This document shows, in pieces, positions 1 through 10,900 of a DNA stretch of 64,000 bases; position 1 is the stretch's first letter; each line of letters starts with the position of its first letter. The notes under the pieces are model-generated. The model saw nothing but the letters and a program-made list of their open reading frames with translations, was not told where the DNA came from and did not search any database. The stretch is from Heliocidaris tuberculata (taxonomy: Eukaryota; Echinodermata; Echinoidea; Camarodonta; Echinometridae). The translations under genes were made by a program, and so were the position numbers. The stretch is from NCBI GenBank assembly GCA_025618425.1, contig CM046841.1, forward strand, positions 8,967,154 through 9,031,153, in the 5' to 3' direction.

Positions 1-1799
1 AGCTTCCCAACACTATCTTCTACCTTTAACAGAGATCTATACAGATGTGTGTTATAAGAAAGAATAGATGGTATAGAAAGGGTTAATATCTCCTTGGACC
101 AAGCTTCAACCTAGCACTGTGTTTGGATTTTTGGTAGAATACAGGCTGTTAGATCTGTAGATATAAGTTTGTAGAGATTTCGATGTATTTTAAGAGAAAT
201 CCAGAGAAATTGTGTCATTCTGTGTGCTCTGTAGTCTTGAAAACTGCACTATGTCAATGTACATGTTGAAGTTGAATGCATGGTGCATATTTTACCGTAT
301 GTTTTCTTATATTCTCTCATTGTTTATCACTTTATGAGTTAGGTAAATGTAAGAGATGAAAAAGCTTATTGTACATGTACTCCAAAGATCCTTTTCAGTT
401 GTGATTGATGAATAATTTATTATTTGATGTCTATATTTCTCATTGAATAGGCCATGCAAGGGTGGACTGCATCTAAATGAAAAACAGTCAATCTCGCTTA
501 CCGTAAGTCAACCGCACACAAGTTGAAAATTGGCTCAGAAGGTGCTGATATTCACCTTTGATATTTCTTTTAAAAATCTTTGCTTATGAAAGTAAAATTT
601 TATAAGGCGAATTTCGGCTAAGTCAGAAGTTTTAGTGCCAATGTGTAAAAATGTATTAGTTTTATTGTGTAAGTCGAATTTGGAAACACTTGGCACAAAC
701 ACATTTTCGATTCATCAATTCCTACTGTACCTCTGCTCACTGGTACACAAATCCACATTCAACATACCGGTACATTTTAAGAGTAGGCATTTACGTGTGT
801 CAGGTTCCCTTGAGCTCTGGGGTGCAGGACTGCTCGTTTTCTGTTCTAATATGCTGTACCATACACATGTGTATACACAGCTCGCCACATAAAATCATTC
901 AGAGAGCATTGCAGTGGTCACAGAATTATTCTTTTCTGTGAAAAGCAATTTGCTCATGAATTTTTATGAAGATAATGTAATTCTCGTCATAACACATTCA
1001 TTTTGTATAGGGAATGGTTATTGATCCTGTAAAACAAGAGAAAACCGAATAGGATGAAACCTAAATTATATATATATTTGACTTTGGCATAAAATTGTGT
1101 AAGACAAAGTATTTGTTTGGTCCCAATACTTTCATTTTGAAACGTGAGGTTGACTGTATATGAATGTACATTACAATGAATAAGAGAAATGATTGTGTAC
1201 ATGTATTTAAAATAAAACTCATCCTAGCCTTACACAATTTATTTTCTTTTTAAAAAATGTACCTATTCAATTACAGCGTATTGACTTTGGAAGTTGAAAT
1301 TACATGAATGATTTGCGCACAACAGAAAGGGGCCATCAATTATCTAATACCAGTAAATGCTCAATCATTCATTGAGGAACTTATGTACATGTAAGGAGCT
1401 AAAGGTTTTTGTGTACATGTGCTGCACAGTGCACCAACATAGTGACATATACATGCAATTACACATAATTAAGAAAATCTGTGTGAAGAGCTGTCAGCGA
1501 TTCATTGCATTTGCATTAAAAATTATTAAAAGATGCCTGAATGATGATAAAATAGAAACTGTAAAGGCATTCTAATAAGATATTTGATTTCTCTGATCAA
1601 TATACATGTATTGCAATAAAATGTGAGTGCATACTTTGAAGTTGTCAATGTATACATTGTATGTAGATATTTTAACAATGCAAACTTTGTTTCAAACTGT
1701 CGTGTGAAAACAAATCAGAATTATATTAATGCTCTGTACTGGTTGCCATTGATTACAACAAAATACATGTAGTGGAGAAAAACGGACTATGAGGATGAT
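1..1799. other. Non-coding stretch, no gene recognised
   Basis: AT-rich sequence with many short stops in all frames and several TACATGTA palindromes. It could be 3' UTR or intron of a plus-strand gene whose poly(A) site lies near 3020. Confidence 0.4.
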
Positions 1800-2091
1800 T
1801 ACTGTATACGCCATATATATCGCGGGGGTTTTATTTTCGCGAATTTCGCGAATCGCGAGTGGGTCGCGAATTTAACAACACGCCAAACTATTGCCAACAT
1901 AAGAAGTGGGTTGAATTTGTTGTCTCCTGGTCAGAAATTCACCACTTCGCTTTGCAAAAGTACATCATCACTGCTGTTTGTAGATTTGAGAATTTTCCGA
2001 CCGCAAATTCAACCACTCGCAAAATAGTCTGGTTAGTCCTACAATGTATTCGCGAAAATTTATGGCCGCGAAATTTATGGCTTATACAGTA
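1800..2091. mobile_element. MITE with TACTGTATA ends
   Basis: About 290 bases bounded by inverted ends: left TACTGTATACGCCATA, right reads as TACTGTATAAGCCATAAA on the other strand. The ends continue into CG-rich TTTCGCGAA motifs unlike the surroundings. Non-autonomous. Confidence 0.75.
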
Positions 2092-2950
2092 TTTGTTTGT
2101 GCACTGTTCAGGTGCGCGTACGCCGCCGTTAGTTAATAATTCCTCAATAGTATGGTCATCTTTTCTTTCTTTCTCTCTCTCTCTCTCTTCCTCTTTCACA
2201 TTGTTTAATTCATTTTTCTTCAAGAAAATTCCATTTTGCTTGGAATGTTCATTTTATCTACTTATGTGCGCTTTTTTTATCGGGACATGCTGCTTTTTTT
2301 TACTTGTCTTTTTCCTCTTCAAATGTCAACTCTAGTTGGAGCTTTGCATCGAGAGCTTTGCATACATGTTGTAGATGTGCACAGGTACTCATGGACATGT
2401 GTTCTTGAATATTGTGGAACATGTGTATTCGTGTACATGGCAACCCTGCTGCACTATGCTAGCTGCCCTCAATCTATCCAAAATGTGTGCATTAAATATA
2501 TGAATACAGTTTATTTTTGTGAACCCATTCCTGGTACAGTTGAACTTTGGTCTTACATGTAAGACCCCCCTTAACCTGTTGAAGTCAGCACCTCAAATAT
2601 TTGAACTGTATTTGACAGTTTAAAAATGGAAAATCATTTTCAAGGTGGCAATATGGACCCGAAATGGTAATTTTATTTGTATTTTTCCCCCTTTCATGCT
2701 ACATTTCTCTCCCCTTATCTTGCTCTTCTGTGCCTTTGATCTAAAATACTGTTTCTAATCTAAGCTCTGTGTAAATGCTTTGAATCTATCTTCTCTATTT
2801 CTGTAAGAACAAGACTAGTAGTTCTGACTTCATTGCTCCACTGAATCGGTATTCCTCTGTTCTTCATCTAACAGCTTTGCACTATTAATGCTCGATGTTT
2901 GGTATATATATGTGCTTAAATGAATATGATTTTATTGACAACTAATGATG
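2092..2950. other. Non-coding stretch
   Basis: Pyrimidine-rich (TTTCTC tract at about 2160-2210), otherwise AT-rich. No gene seen; possibly the distal part of a plus-strand 3' UTR. Confidence 0.35.
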
Positions 2951-2960
2951 TAAGATTTAT

Positions 2961-3030
2961 GAATAAAATGTCTGATATTCTGATGATGTATAACATGCAA
3001 ATAAAGTACTCAACAAAAACAAATCATGTT
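2961..3030 (+). terminator. Candidate poly(A) site of a plus-strand transcript
   Basis: Two AATAAA hexamers (about 2962 and 2999) are followed by CA-rich sequence and then a GT-rich stretch (TGTTTTGTGT), the usual order for a cleavage site. If real, a plus-strand gene ends here and converges on MDC1. No coding part of it is visible. Confidence 0.35.
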
Positions 3031-3344
3031 TTGTGTAAAAAAAAATGCATCTTTATTTGTTGTAAAACATGTGAATAATCAGTTCAAGTATTTCTCACCT
3101 TGTGTAATACATTGGTTCCTTTGGTTTCTACATGTAAGGCAATAGAATGGACAGTTTTCCATAAGTGACAACTCTTATTATTTTGTATATTACACTGTAT
3201 TTACATTCATTGGTGACAAAATACTTGAAGGAAAAATTCATGAAAGCGTGCAGAGCACTTTACAAAAAAATATTGGGCAAGTCCAAGCTATTCTTTTCCC
3301 ACATGTGTTACTACCCACATCTAAAATTTCACTGTGTGACTACT

Positions 3345-3893
3345 GAGCCTGGGGGGTGATTCACTAACAGCTAAAATTAATCCCAAATAAGAAAAAATCA
3401 ATTTTAGGAACAATATCCATCCTAAGAGCGATATCGCTTTTAGTGACTGATTCACTAAGGTATTTGGAATTGATTCCAGCCTCTGAATTGATTTTAAGGT
3501 TGGGAGTGATCCGGATCGCTCCTAAACAATCACAAACGGCCACTCCATCCTAAAAGCGATTTAGTGAATCAGTAAGGTGGAATTAATTTTAAGCTGGGAA
3601 TGAAATCAATCCCGAAAATTGATTTTAGGAATGATATCGATCCCAGTTAGTGAATCACCCCCCTGATCAGTTAGTCACGGATGGACATTTGACAAATTTT
3701 GAAGTTTGAAGGCCTGCAGAAAATAAGTATTTACTTGAAGAAAGCTATTTTATGTTTCATTGTGAAGGGCATCACTAAAGGAGTTGAAATTTGATAAAAT
3801 TTGGTTGCCATGGGTGCCTACTAAAATTATATTCCATAAAATATTCAATGTCACGGATGGACAAAATGCATAATCTTAACCGATCAGGCTCTA
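3345..3893. mobile_element. Repeat with GAGCCTGATC ends, split by a MITE
   Basis: The left end GAGCCT...GATCAGTTA is interrupted by the Harbinger-like element; the right end is TAACCGATCAGGCTCTACTG followed by TA. Inside is the motif GTCACGGATGGACA, repeated in a related sequence at 61786-62400. The right end looks like a Tc1/mariner terminus (CAGTAGAGCC next to TA). Confidence 0.55.
3352..3662. mobile_element. Harbinger-like MITE with GGGGGTGATTCACTAAC ends
   Basis: A 311-base element with inverted ends GGGGGTGATTCACTAAC and its complement, flanked by the 3-base duplication CTG. G-rich ends and a 3-base duplication are typical of PIF/Harbinger. It lies inside another repeat whose ends carry GAGCCTGATC. 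Confidence 0.7.
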
Positions 3894-4332
3894 CTGTATT
3901 AGGTCAACAGCCCTACTACAAGCTTAGAGTATTTACATGTGAAATGAGCATGGATATTTTGAAATGAATGCCGAATTTGTACCCTCATCTTTGGGTGCAT
4001 TTAGATACATTAACACAAAAATTCTACTTGTTAATTTTCAATATACAACAAAATTCAGATTTCTTTGGGAATGAAATAAAATTGAGACAATTACCACAAG
4101 ATTGTAATAATGAAAGATAAACAAGCATACTTCCATAAAATGATTGTAATAAAATGAATACAGAAAGATGACACATAGTCCATGATTATACTGTTCTACA
4201 TGTAAGAAAAAATATTTTGCAAGGTACAATTATCAAAAAGAATTATTTTTCTTCATTGGCACAATAACAAGCAAGAGAGCATAAAAGCAAGTACAGAGAT
4301 GTGATAATAGACAATAAAAATAATGTATAATA

Positions 4333-4684
4333 AAGTGGAAACTCTAAAAAGCTCCAATATAACGAGATTCCTGATATAAAAAGGTAATTTTGCTGGTTCC
4401 AGGGCCCCGTTGCATAAAACTTACCATTAATGGTAACTCTGCTATCAATGGTAACTACATGTACCATGGTAACATCACTCAACAGCCAATCAAAAAGCCA
4501 ATCAAAATCAAGGTTTCCATGGGAGTTACCATTGATGGCAAAGTTACCGTTAATGGTAAGTTTTATGCAACGGGGCCCAGGTCTTTATGTTCTTGTGTTT
4601 TTTTTACCCTGATAAAAGGACATTCTTGATATAACAAGGTTATTTTCATGGTCCCAAGGTCCTCCTAATAGTGAGTTTCCACTG
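4333..4684. mobile_element. Mariner-like MITE, CAGTGGAACC family, interrupted
   Basis: Diverged member of the family better seen at 5431-5602 and 8348-8527. The right end is GAGTTTCCACTG followed by TA. A palindromic MITE (4402-4578) sits in its middle. Confidence 0.6.
4402..4578. mobile_element. Palindromic MITE, GGGCCCCGTTGCATAAAAC ends
   Basis: 177 bases with near-perfect inverted ends of about 30-40 bases, so it can fold into one hairpin; TTACCATTAATGGTAA-like palindromes extend inwards. Relatives at 19615-19745 and 54527-54665 share the end motif TTTCATAAAACTTG. Confidence 0.75.
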
Positions 4685-5247
4685 TACATATTGGCTTGAA
4701 ATACTTAAGGCAACTATAACACATAGTCAAGGCATAGCAATAATAACCATACATACATGTGTAGGTACAGATTAAAGGAAGACATACATGTATGGCACAT
4801 ACATTTAGACAAGGCGAATACATAACAGGAAAGACATGCTCCTAAGAGCATGCAATATGTATAATGGAAAACTGCCTTCATGTGTGTAAAATGAGTATTC
4901 CAAGATATTATACATTAGATTCATTATTCAACATAAAAGTCATTAACTACTGAAGTAGTTGATATAAACAATTATAATGGTCAAAACTGACAAAAATGTA
5001 TTCAAATTTCTTTTCTGTGGTTCACAGGTAAACAAAACAATCCTGTTAAAAACATTTTACATGTACTTGACAACTTGGTAGAAACATGAATTACAAAAAT
5101 ATAAAAGAATCCCACACTCCTTCAGAATGATAGACTCCAGAGAAGTCACTTCCTCCATCTCTAGCACCCATTCCTGTGCTATGAATAAAGATGACGGTGC
5201 ATACGTAATTAAATATTACAAAATAATAAGTACTGTCAAACCTACTA

Positions 5248-5423
5248 CAGTGAAAACCTGTGTAGAAAGAAAACCTGTCGATAATGAGCACAATTTTTGT
5301 TTCCCTTGGAAAGTGTTTCATATTGAAACGTGATTAAAGGAACCTCTACTTGCTCTTAAAGAACCTGCTCATAAAGACCACTTTTCTTGTCTCCCTTGAG
5401 CGGTCTTATACAGGTTTCAATTT
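5248..5423. mobile_element. Mariner-like MITE, CAGTGAAAACCTGT family
   Basis: Starts TA|CAGTGAAAACCTGT and ends in ACAGGTTTCA. It shares phrases such as CTCATAAAGACC and AAGGAACC with the copy at 62465-62653. Confidence 0.55.
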
Positions 5424-5430
5424 GTATATA

Positions 5431-5602
5431 CAGTGGAACCTCTTTATAAAGAACACTGTTATAATAAACTCTAGTTATAACATGGTAATTCTGACGGTCC
5501 CACTTCTTTGTATTCTATTGTTTTTTAGCCCTGATAAAACAAGGTTTCAAAATAAAGTAATTTCCTTGGTTCCAAGGAGTTTGTTATACTGAGGTTCCAC
5601 TG
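5431..5602. mobile_element. Mariner-like MITE, CAGTGGAACCTC ends
   Basis: 172 bases, inverted ends CAGTGGAACCTC and GAGGTTCCACTG, flanked by TA on both sides. TA duplication plus CAGT ends points to the Tc1/mariner superfamily. No transposase. Confidence 0.8.
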
Positions 5603-5921
5603 TAACTCATTCATGCACCTATTCACAATCACAGGAGTGAGCATGAGTGGATGTTCAGTGGTCAAAATTTCTCAAGCATTCTAAATACATTTTGGTCACA
5701 GCTAAAATTTCAGTAAATTCCCACTACATGTACAAGGATAACAAATAAAAAAGAAAACAAAACAAAACTGCTATTTGAAAAAAAATGTAATGGCTTAAAA
5801 TTTGAATAAAACGTTCGAGAAAATTTGAAAGTATGATAGCAACAAAAATTTTTTTTTTATGGCCCCTCAGCAAGATCTATCACCTGCAACAATACCATAG
5901 GCTTATAAAAGAGAGGGTTAA

Positions 5922-6513
5922 CCCTAAAAAAGGGCCCGGGGGGGGTTCCGAAGTTACTTAACATTTCGTACTTGCACATCGGACCAAAAATAGCTCCAAA
6001 ACGTGATTTCATGTATAATTTCAATACAAAATGTGTTTTCAGTCAAAATTTAGAAATCTATGAATATTTTTACATTTATTGAGTAAAATTAATTTATTTT
6101 ATGCTGTTTATGATCGCAAAAGTGTCCCTGACAAATTTCATCCAAAAAACAATAAAAAACAAAAGGTAAAAAAAACAAAGAAATACATAAGAAATTCTAA
6201 ATACAATAAAATACATTAGAAATCAATTTTGATACCGAATTTTTTTCTAGTATATTTGCTAAGAATACTAGAAAGAGTGTCTAGACCAAAAATTAGCATT
6301 TTTTGAGCTTTATTTAATGATTTAGAGCAAAATTTTGATTTCATGCATAAATTAGCATAATTAATTAATGTGAAATTATTTTGAAGCATTTAACTATACA
6401 GTTTTGTAGATTACGTTGTGGACGACGTGCGTGCCGATTTTCGGCGCGATCGCGCAGTTGAGAGTCAAGATCTCGGGGGGGGGGTGGGGGGGGGTGGGGG
6501 GGGGGTGGATTCC

Positions 6514-6547
<34 letters not shown>

Positions 6548-6583
6548 CTGTGGCCTAGCCAAAATATCCCGGCCCTTTTAGGG
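5922..6583. mobile_element. piggyBac-like MITE, CCCTAAAAGGGCC ends (copy 1)
   Basis: 662 bases flanked by TTAA on both sides; ends CCCTAAAA...GGGCC and GGCCCTTTTAGGG. TTAA duplication with CCC/GGG termini is the piggyBac pattern. Contains long G and C runs next to a CG-rich block. An inverted relative lies in MDC1 intron 5. Confidence 0.8.
6478..6545. repeat. G-run/C-run tract inside the piggyBac-like MITE
   Basis: Runs of G broken by single T, then a C run of about 30. It could form G-quadruplexes on both strands and is prone to sequencing error, so its length is uncertain. It accounts for several spurious Gly/Pro reading frames. Confidence 0.85.
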
Positions 6584-6779
6584 TTAAGTTCTAGGAAAGG
6601 TGGAAAGGGTGATTCCGTGCAATCTGTCCTGTGCGACATATGTCTTTTTTCAAAATATTTCATCAAAAAATGAAGAACCTCTCGATATAACCACTGAATA
6701 ATAGTGCTTTCTAGTCACCTATAGTCATGGTCATATCAAGAGATTTTTGATTTATGGATGAAATATATAGATCAGTGTC

Positions 6780-7176
6780 GTATGGGACACTGCAAGGAAT
6801 CACCCAAAAATGATTTGTGAGCTTTCTCATTCCTATTATGCCAGATGGAACAACATCGTAGTAGAAATGTTCCCTGAAAAGAATTGCTCTTCCAATGCCC
6901 TCATATTCAAAATATGATTAGAAATAGCTGAAGTGTTCGGGATGAACATTCATGCAACATGTGTGTGCGGTCCCATATACCCATTTCTGTGTGCAGTGCA
7001 TGTGATTTTCAGCTAGACTGGGTCAATATTCTTATCCTATTGATGATTCCAAAACCTCACAGTATGCACCAATTCTTATGTAGACATAATCAACCTTTCC
7101 CAATTGCTATGAGACTGTTTCTTTTACAATGTAATTGCATGAGCAGAACTCGAGTTTATCTTGAAAGGCTCAGATA
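6780..7176. repeat. Dispersed repeat R1, copy 1
   Basis: About 390 bases, also found at 26190-26580, 31484-31856, 52290-52610 (diverged) and 57036-57170 (partial). Shared phrases include GAGCTTTCTCATTCCT, CCCTGAAAAG(A/G)ATTGCTC and CATGACCAGAACTCAA. All copies face the same way. Confidence 0.75.
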
Positions 7177-7344
7177 ATCACCAGCCTTCATTCTTTGGTC
7201 CATCTTTGACTGCAGTATTTCCATGCATAAGTACATGTATTTCACTAGATCCTTCACAGTGAAGAGGTTCAGATTGTTTACCTTCCAAGTCTGTATCTGA
7301 AAGTTACCAGCTTGTTACAGACCATTCCTACATGTAATTGTGGC

Positions 7345-7521
7345 CTATTTCAGTTTGTAATCTTTGAGTAAAATCTCTTGTCTCAGGACTCCAGTAAGGA
7401 TGAACTCCGACGAGACGACAGGGATACCAGCCTTAGTAGGCCCCACCCATAGTGATTTGTCGCCATCACATGACACAACCACCATCTGTGGGATGGACTT
7501 GGTAGGTAGCTTGGCCACAAA
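7345..7521 (-). CDS. MDC1: MDC1 exon 19 (end of BRCT2, stop)
   Basis: Residues 1840-1897 and a TAG stop at 7345-7347. It contains MVVVSCDGDK, GIPVVSSEFILTGVLRQE and the C-terminal tail, closing BRCT2 as in vertebrate MDC1. Acceptor TTACTACAG with a long pyrimidine tract. I saw no clear poly(A) signal close after the stop; a dispersed repeat begins 170 bases downstream. Confidence 0.93.
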   Translation of the reverse strand, partial: FVAKLPTKSIPQMVVVSCDGDKSLWVGPTKAGIPVVSSEFILTGVLRQEILLKDYKLK

Positions 7522-7875
7522 CTGTAGTAAGGAGTAGAAGAACAGAAAAAACACTAGTTAATTTTGTGCTTTTTATTCATTATAGATCTACATACGTGTC
7601 AGTCTTTCCCAGAGAGGAGTTCTTGTTTGACTCAAACCTACATATTACAAACATACTTGTTTTTCCATCTAAAAAGTCGTATTTCTATTCAGCAATTTTG
7701 CCCTGCCCCCTCCCATCCCTCCTCCTTTCAAAGATATAGGGTATCAGGCTATTTTTAGCTCTTCCTGATGATGATGATGGTGATGGTGATGGTGATGGTG
7801 ATGATGATTTCATCATCACCATCATCATGATGATGCTGATTTCATCATCAGCATCATCATCATCGGGAAAAGCTC

Positions 7876-7906
<31 letters not shown>

Positions 7907-10900
7907 CCATCTTCATCATCATAATCATTACCATCACCACCATCATCATCATCTGTACCTCTCTACACCTCTTACCTCTCCCCCTGCACACTTGATAATA
8001 TCTTTCATCTGTTGAGGTTCTGGTTTGACTCCTGGAGTAACATGTATCTTGTATCCCTTCAGTAGTCTAGCCTGGCCTGCTTTCTGTAGAGACATCAGGA
8101 GATTGAAACCATGCTGCCTCTCTGAAGCCTTGTCCTTCAGTTGGAATGGACCAGCATCTGTCAACATGAACAAAGGTCCACATAAGGTTGAGGTACTTAT
8201 GTCCTTTGGCAAGACGAAGTAATGAAATCATTAGCCTATCTATAGCCAAAATAATACTGGAGCACCTTGAGCACTCAGCATGGTGGATATGAGGGCTATA
8301 AAACTATCCACTTTTATCACTATTGACATCAAGGCCAGGAGATGATACAGTTGAACCTCATTATAAAGAACACTGTTATATCAAACTCTCATTATAACAA
8401 GGTAATTATGCTGGTCCCACTTCTTTGTATTTCCTTGGGGTTTTTTTCAGCCCTGATATAACAAGGTTTTGATATAAAGAGGTAATTTCCTTGATCCCAA
8501 GGAGTTTGTTATAACAAGGTTCCACTGCACTAAGATGGCCTTGTACAACACATGCTTCAGCAACAACTGCTCTGTGGTCAATATCCTATACCGACCGAAT
8601 TCTGGACTTCAACCTGAACCAAACACTATACCTAAACCTAATCCTAAACCGAACCTAAAAACCCAATAGCAACCCTAAAGTAACTCTACCCTATATCTTT
8701 GACAAAATAAAGCTCAAGTCAAGTGTCACTAGAGCATATGTCAGAGAAATCAAAATATACTCAGGTTGCAACCTCACCAATAAACATCTTTGCAGCCTTT
8801 GATTCATCCAGCCAGTTTGGCATTAGAATGATGACACCACGAGCCACGCAGCACAGGAATTTGACAGTCCTTCTCACCTTATCGGTTATAAGGTGGGTGC
8901 AGTCATGAACGGAGTCCACAAGCTCACCTCCTAACGTTGTTACGGTCTGTTTACACAGAATACAAGAAAGAAAAAGCTTCATGATTAATATTTTCAAACT
9001 TCATACACATTTTCTGCAGTGCTGTAGTCAAGTTTACAAGTTATTAGTATAAGTCCACAATAAAAAATGAGCTTCCATTTAAAGCCATACTAATTATACC
9101 TGATATCAGACTTGACTTCAACACTGTTATAGCAAGCAGTATTGTGCATGTCCATTCTAGCAGCATCTAATGCATGACAAAAAATATTTCATAATTTAAA
9201 GTTAGCAAATTATTGGAAACAGCTGAAAGGTAAATAGCAGAGAGAAAACAATCAAAAGGGATTGTATTCAAATAATTGTTAACTCTACCAGAGTACGGTA
9301 CTCAATCATACATGTACAAAGCTTGGAGTACTCAGGGCACTTACATGTACTTGTAGTGCGATGATCTACTAATTGAGAGACTTGAAAAATTAAGAAGTCT
9401 CATATCACAGGACATCATAATACTTTGTTTGTGAGGATACCAAGTTCACAGGACAATTGCTCTTATTCACTAGAACAATGATGATGATGATGACGATGAT
9501 GATGTGATGACGATGATCATTATGATCATTATGAGCATGATGATGATGACAACCATAATCAATAATAATCATAAGCAGGAGAGCGAGGAGGAGGAGAAGG
9601 AGGAGGAGGAAGAGGAGGAGGAGAAGGAGAAGGAGAAGGAGAAGGAGAAGGAAAACGAGAACGAGGAGGAGGAGGAGAAGGAGAAGGATTGAGGATGAGG
9701 AGGAGGAAGAGGAGAAGGAGGAGAATAGGCCCATTTTAAAAGGCCATTTTTGGTAGTCGTTTACACGGACATTTTTTCGGACGAGTGATCGACTACTTGG
9801 TATGATGATTTTGCCAATAAGACAGGCCGAATGCTCCGGCCCCACAGCCCGCAACTTTTCTAGGCCAGCGCCAGCATAAAGCCATGAAACCAGTCCCAAA
9901 TAGCCTGTGCAACAACCGTAACTAATATCCAATTTCCGTACAAAAATGTTAAAATTAAAGTTAAAGTTTAAAACGATCAGTGTTGGTTCTAAAATTCAGA
10001 GCAATGCAAATTATCTCCTCCTACCTACTTTCATGAAGACTAAATTAAAATCAAGGTAAAATAAAGCGCAATAGATGTCATTTTCTTCCCTTTTGCATCA
10101 CAGTCATAATCATGATATTGCAGTTGTTCATCAGTCCCCAAGAGGTGGTGCTCGTACCTGGAAGTACAGTTGACTTTGTAGTGTTTTTGTACATGAAATC
10201 CCATTCATCTTTCTCCGTTTTGAAATTGTGTACATGCTGAGCGTGCGATCAACATCAAATTCAATGCCCTCCTCACTTAAATCAACGACATGGGCATGCC
10301 CGTGCATGCCCCATCGCCAACGAACAAGCACGCGTTAGCAAGCATGAAGTATTTCTTGCTTAATTTACAAGTCAGTGTCCTATTTTCATCTAATTATTAT
10401 CTTGAAAATATTCTGTGCTGATACGCGTCCTTTTGTTTTTACAAAAACTTTATAGGAGCTCGCTTACACGGTGAGCTATACGGTGCACATCGCGGTGACC
10501 GGTGGGTGCATGGCTGGCTCACACACCCCTTATAAAGTGCAGCTTCCAATGTAGTGGGAGCATGCACAGCCAGACTTTGTTTTTACTTCTCGATCCTCGA
10601 GAACTTTGCTACCGAAAACAAATGCTCTCATGTGAATTTTATTGATTCAAATGACATTAAAATATCTTAGAACTAACAAATTGAATGATAAATTATATTT
10701 TATTCTGAATTAGATGTTTTGGGGGTTATTCACAAGTTCCGACTATGTTTTTGAGTAGTTGATGGAAATTTCATTAGTCGTGTATGACCTGATCGGGCAA
10801 GTACACGGTTAATTGAGTACTCGAAATGGGCCTAGAGGAGAAGGAGAACGAGGAGGAAGAGGAGAAGGAAGAGGAGGAGGAGGACAAGGAGGAGGACAAG

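Noticed and set aside
1859..2335. 158-residue plus-strand frame
   Set aside because: Begins inside the TACTGTATA MITE and runs into a pyrimidine tract; low-complexity end, no family resemblance.
6365..6673. Gly- and Pro-rich frames on both strands
   Set aside because: Products of G and C runs in the piggyBac-like MITE.
9405..9932. 175-residue minus-strand frame rich in Leu and Ser
   Set aside because: It is the translation of the GAGGAG/ATGATG microsatellite within MDC1 intron 16, with no splice or family support.
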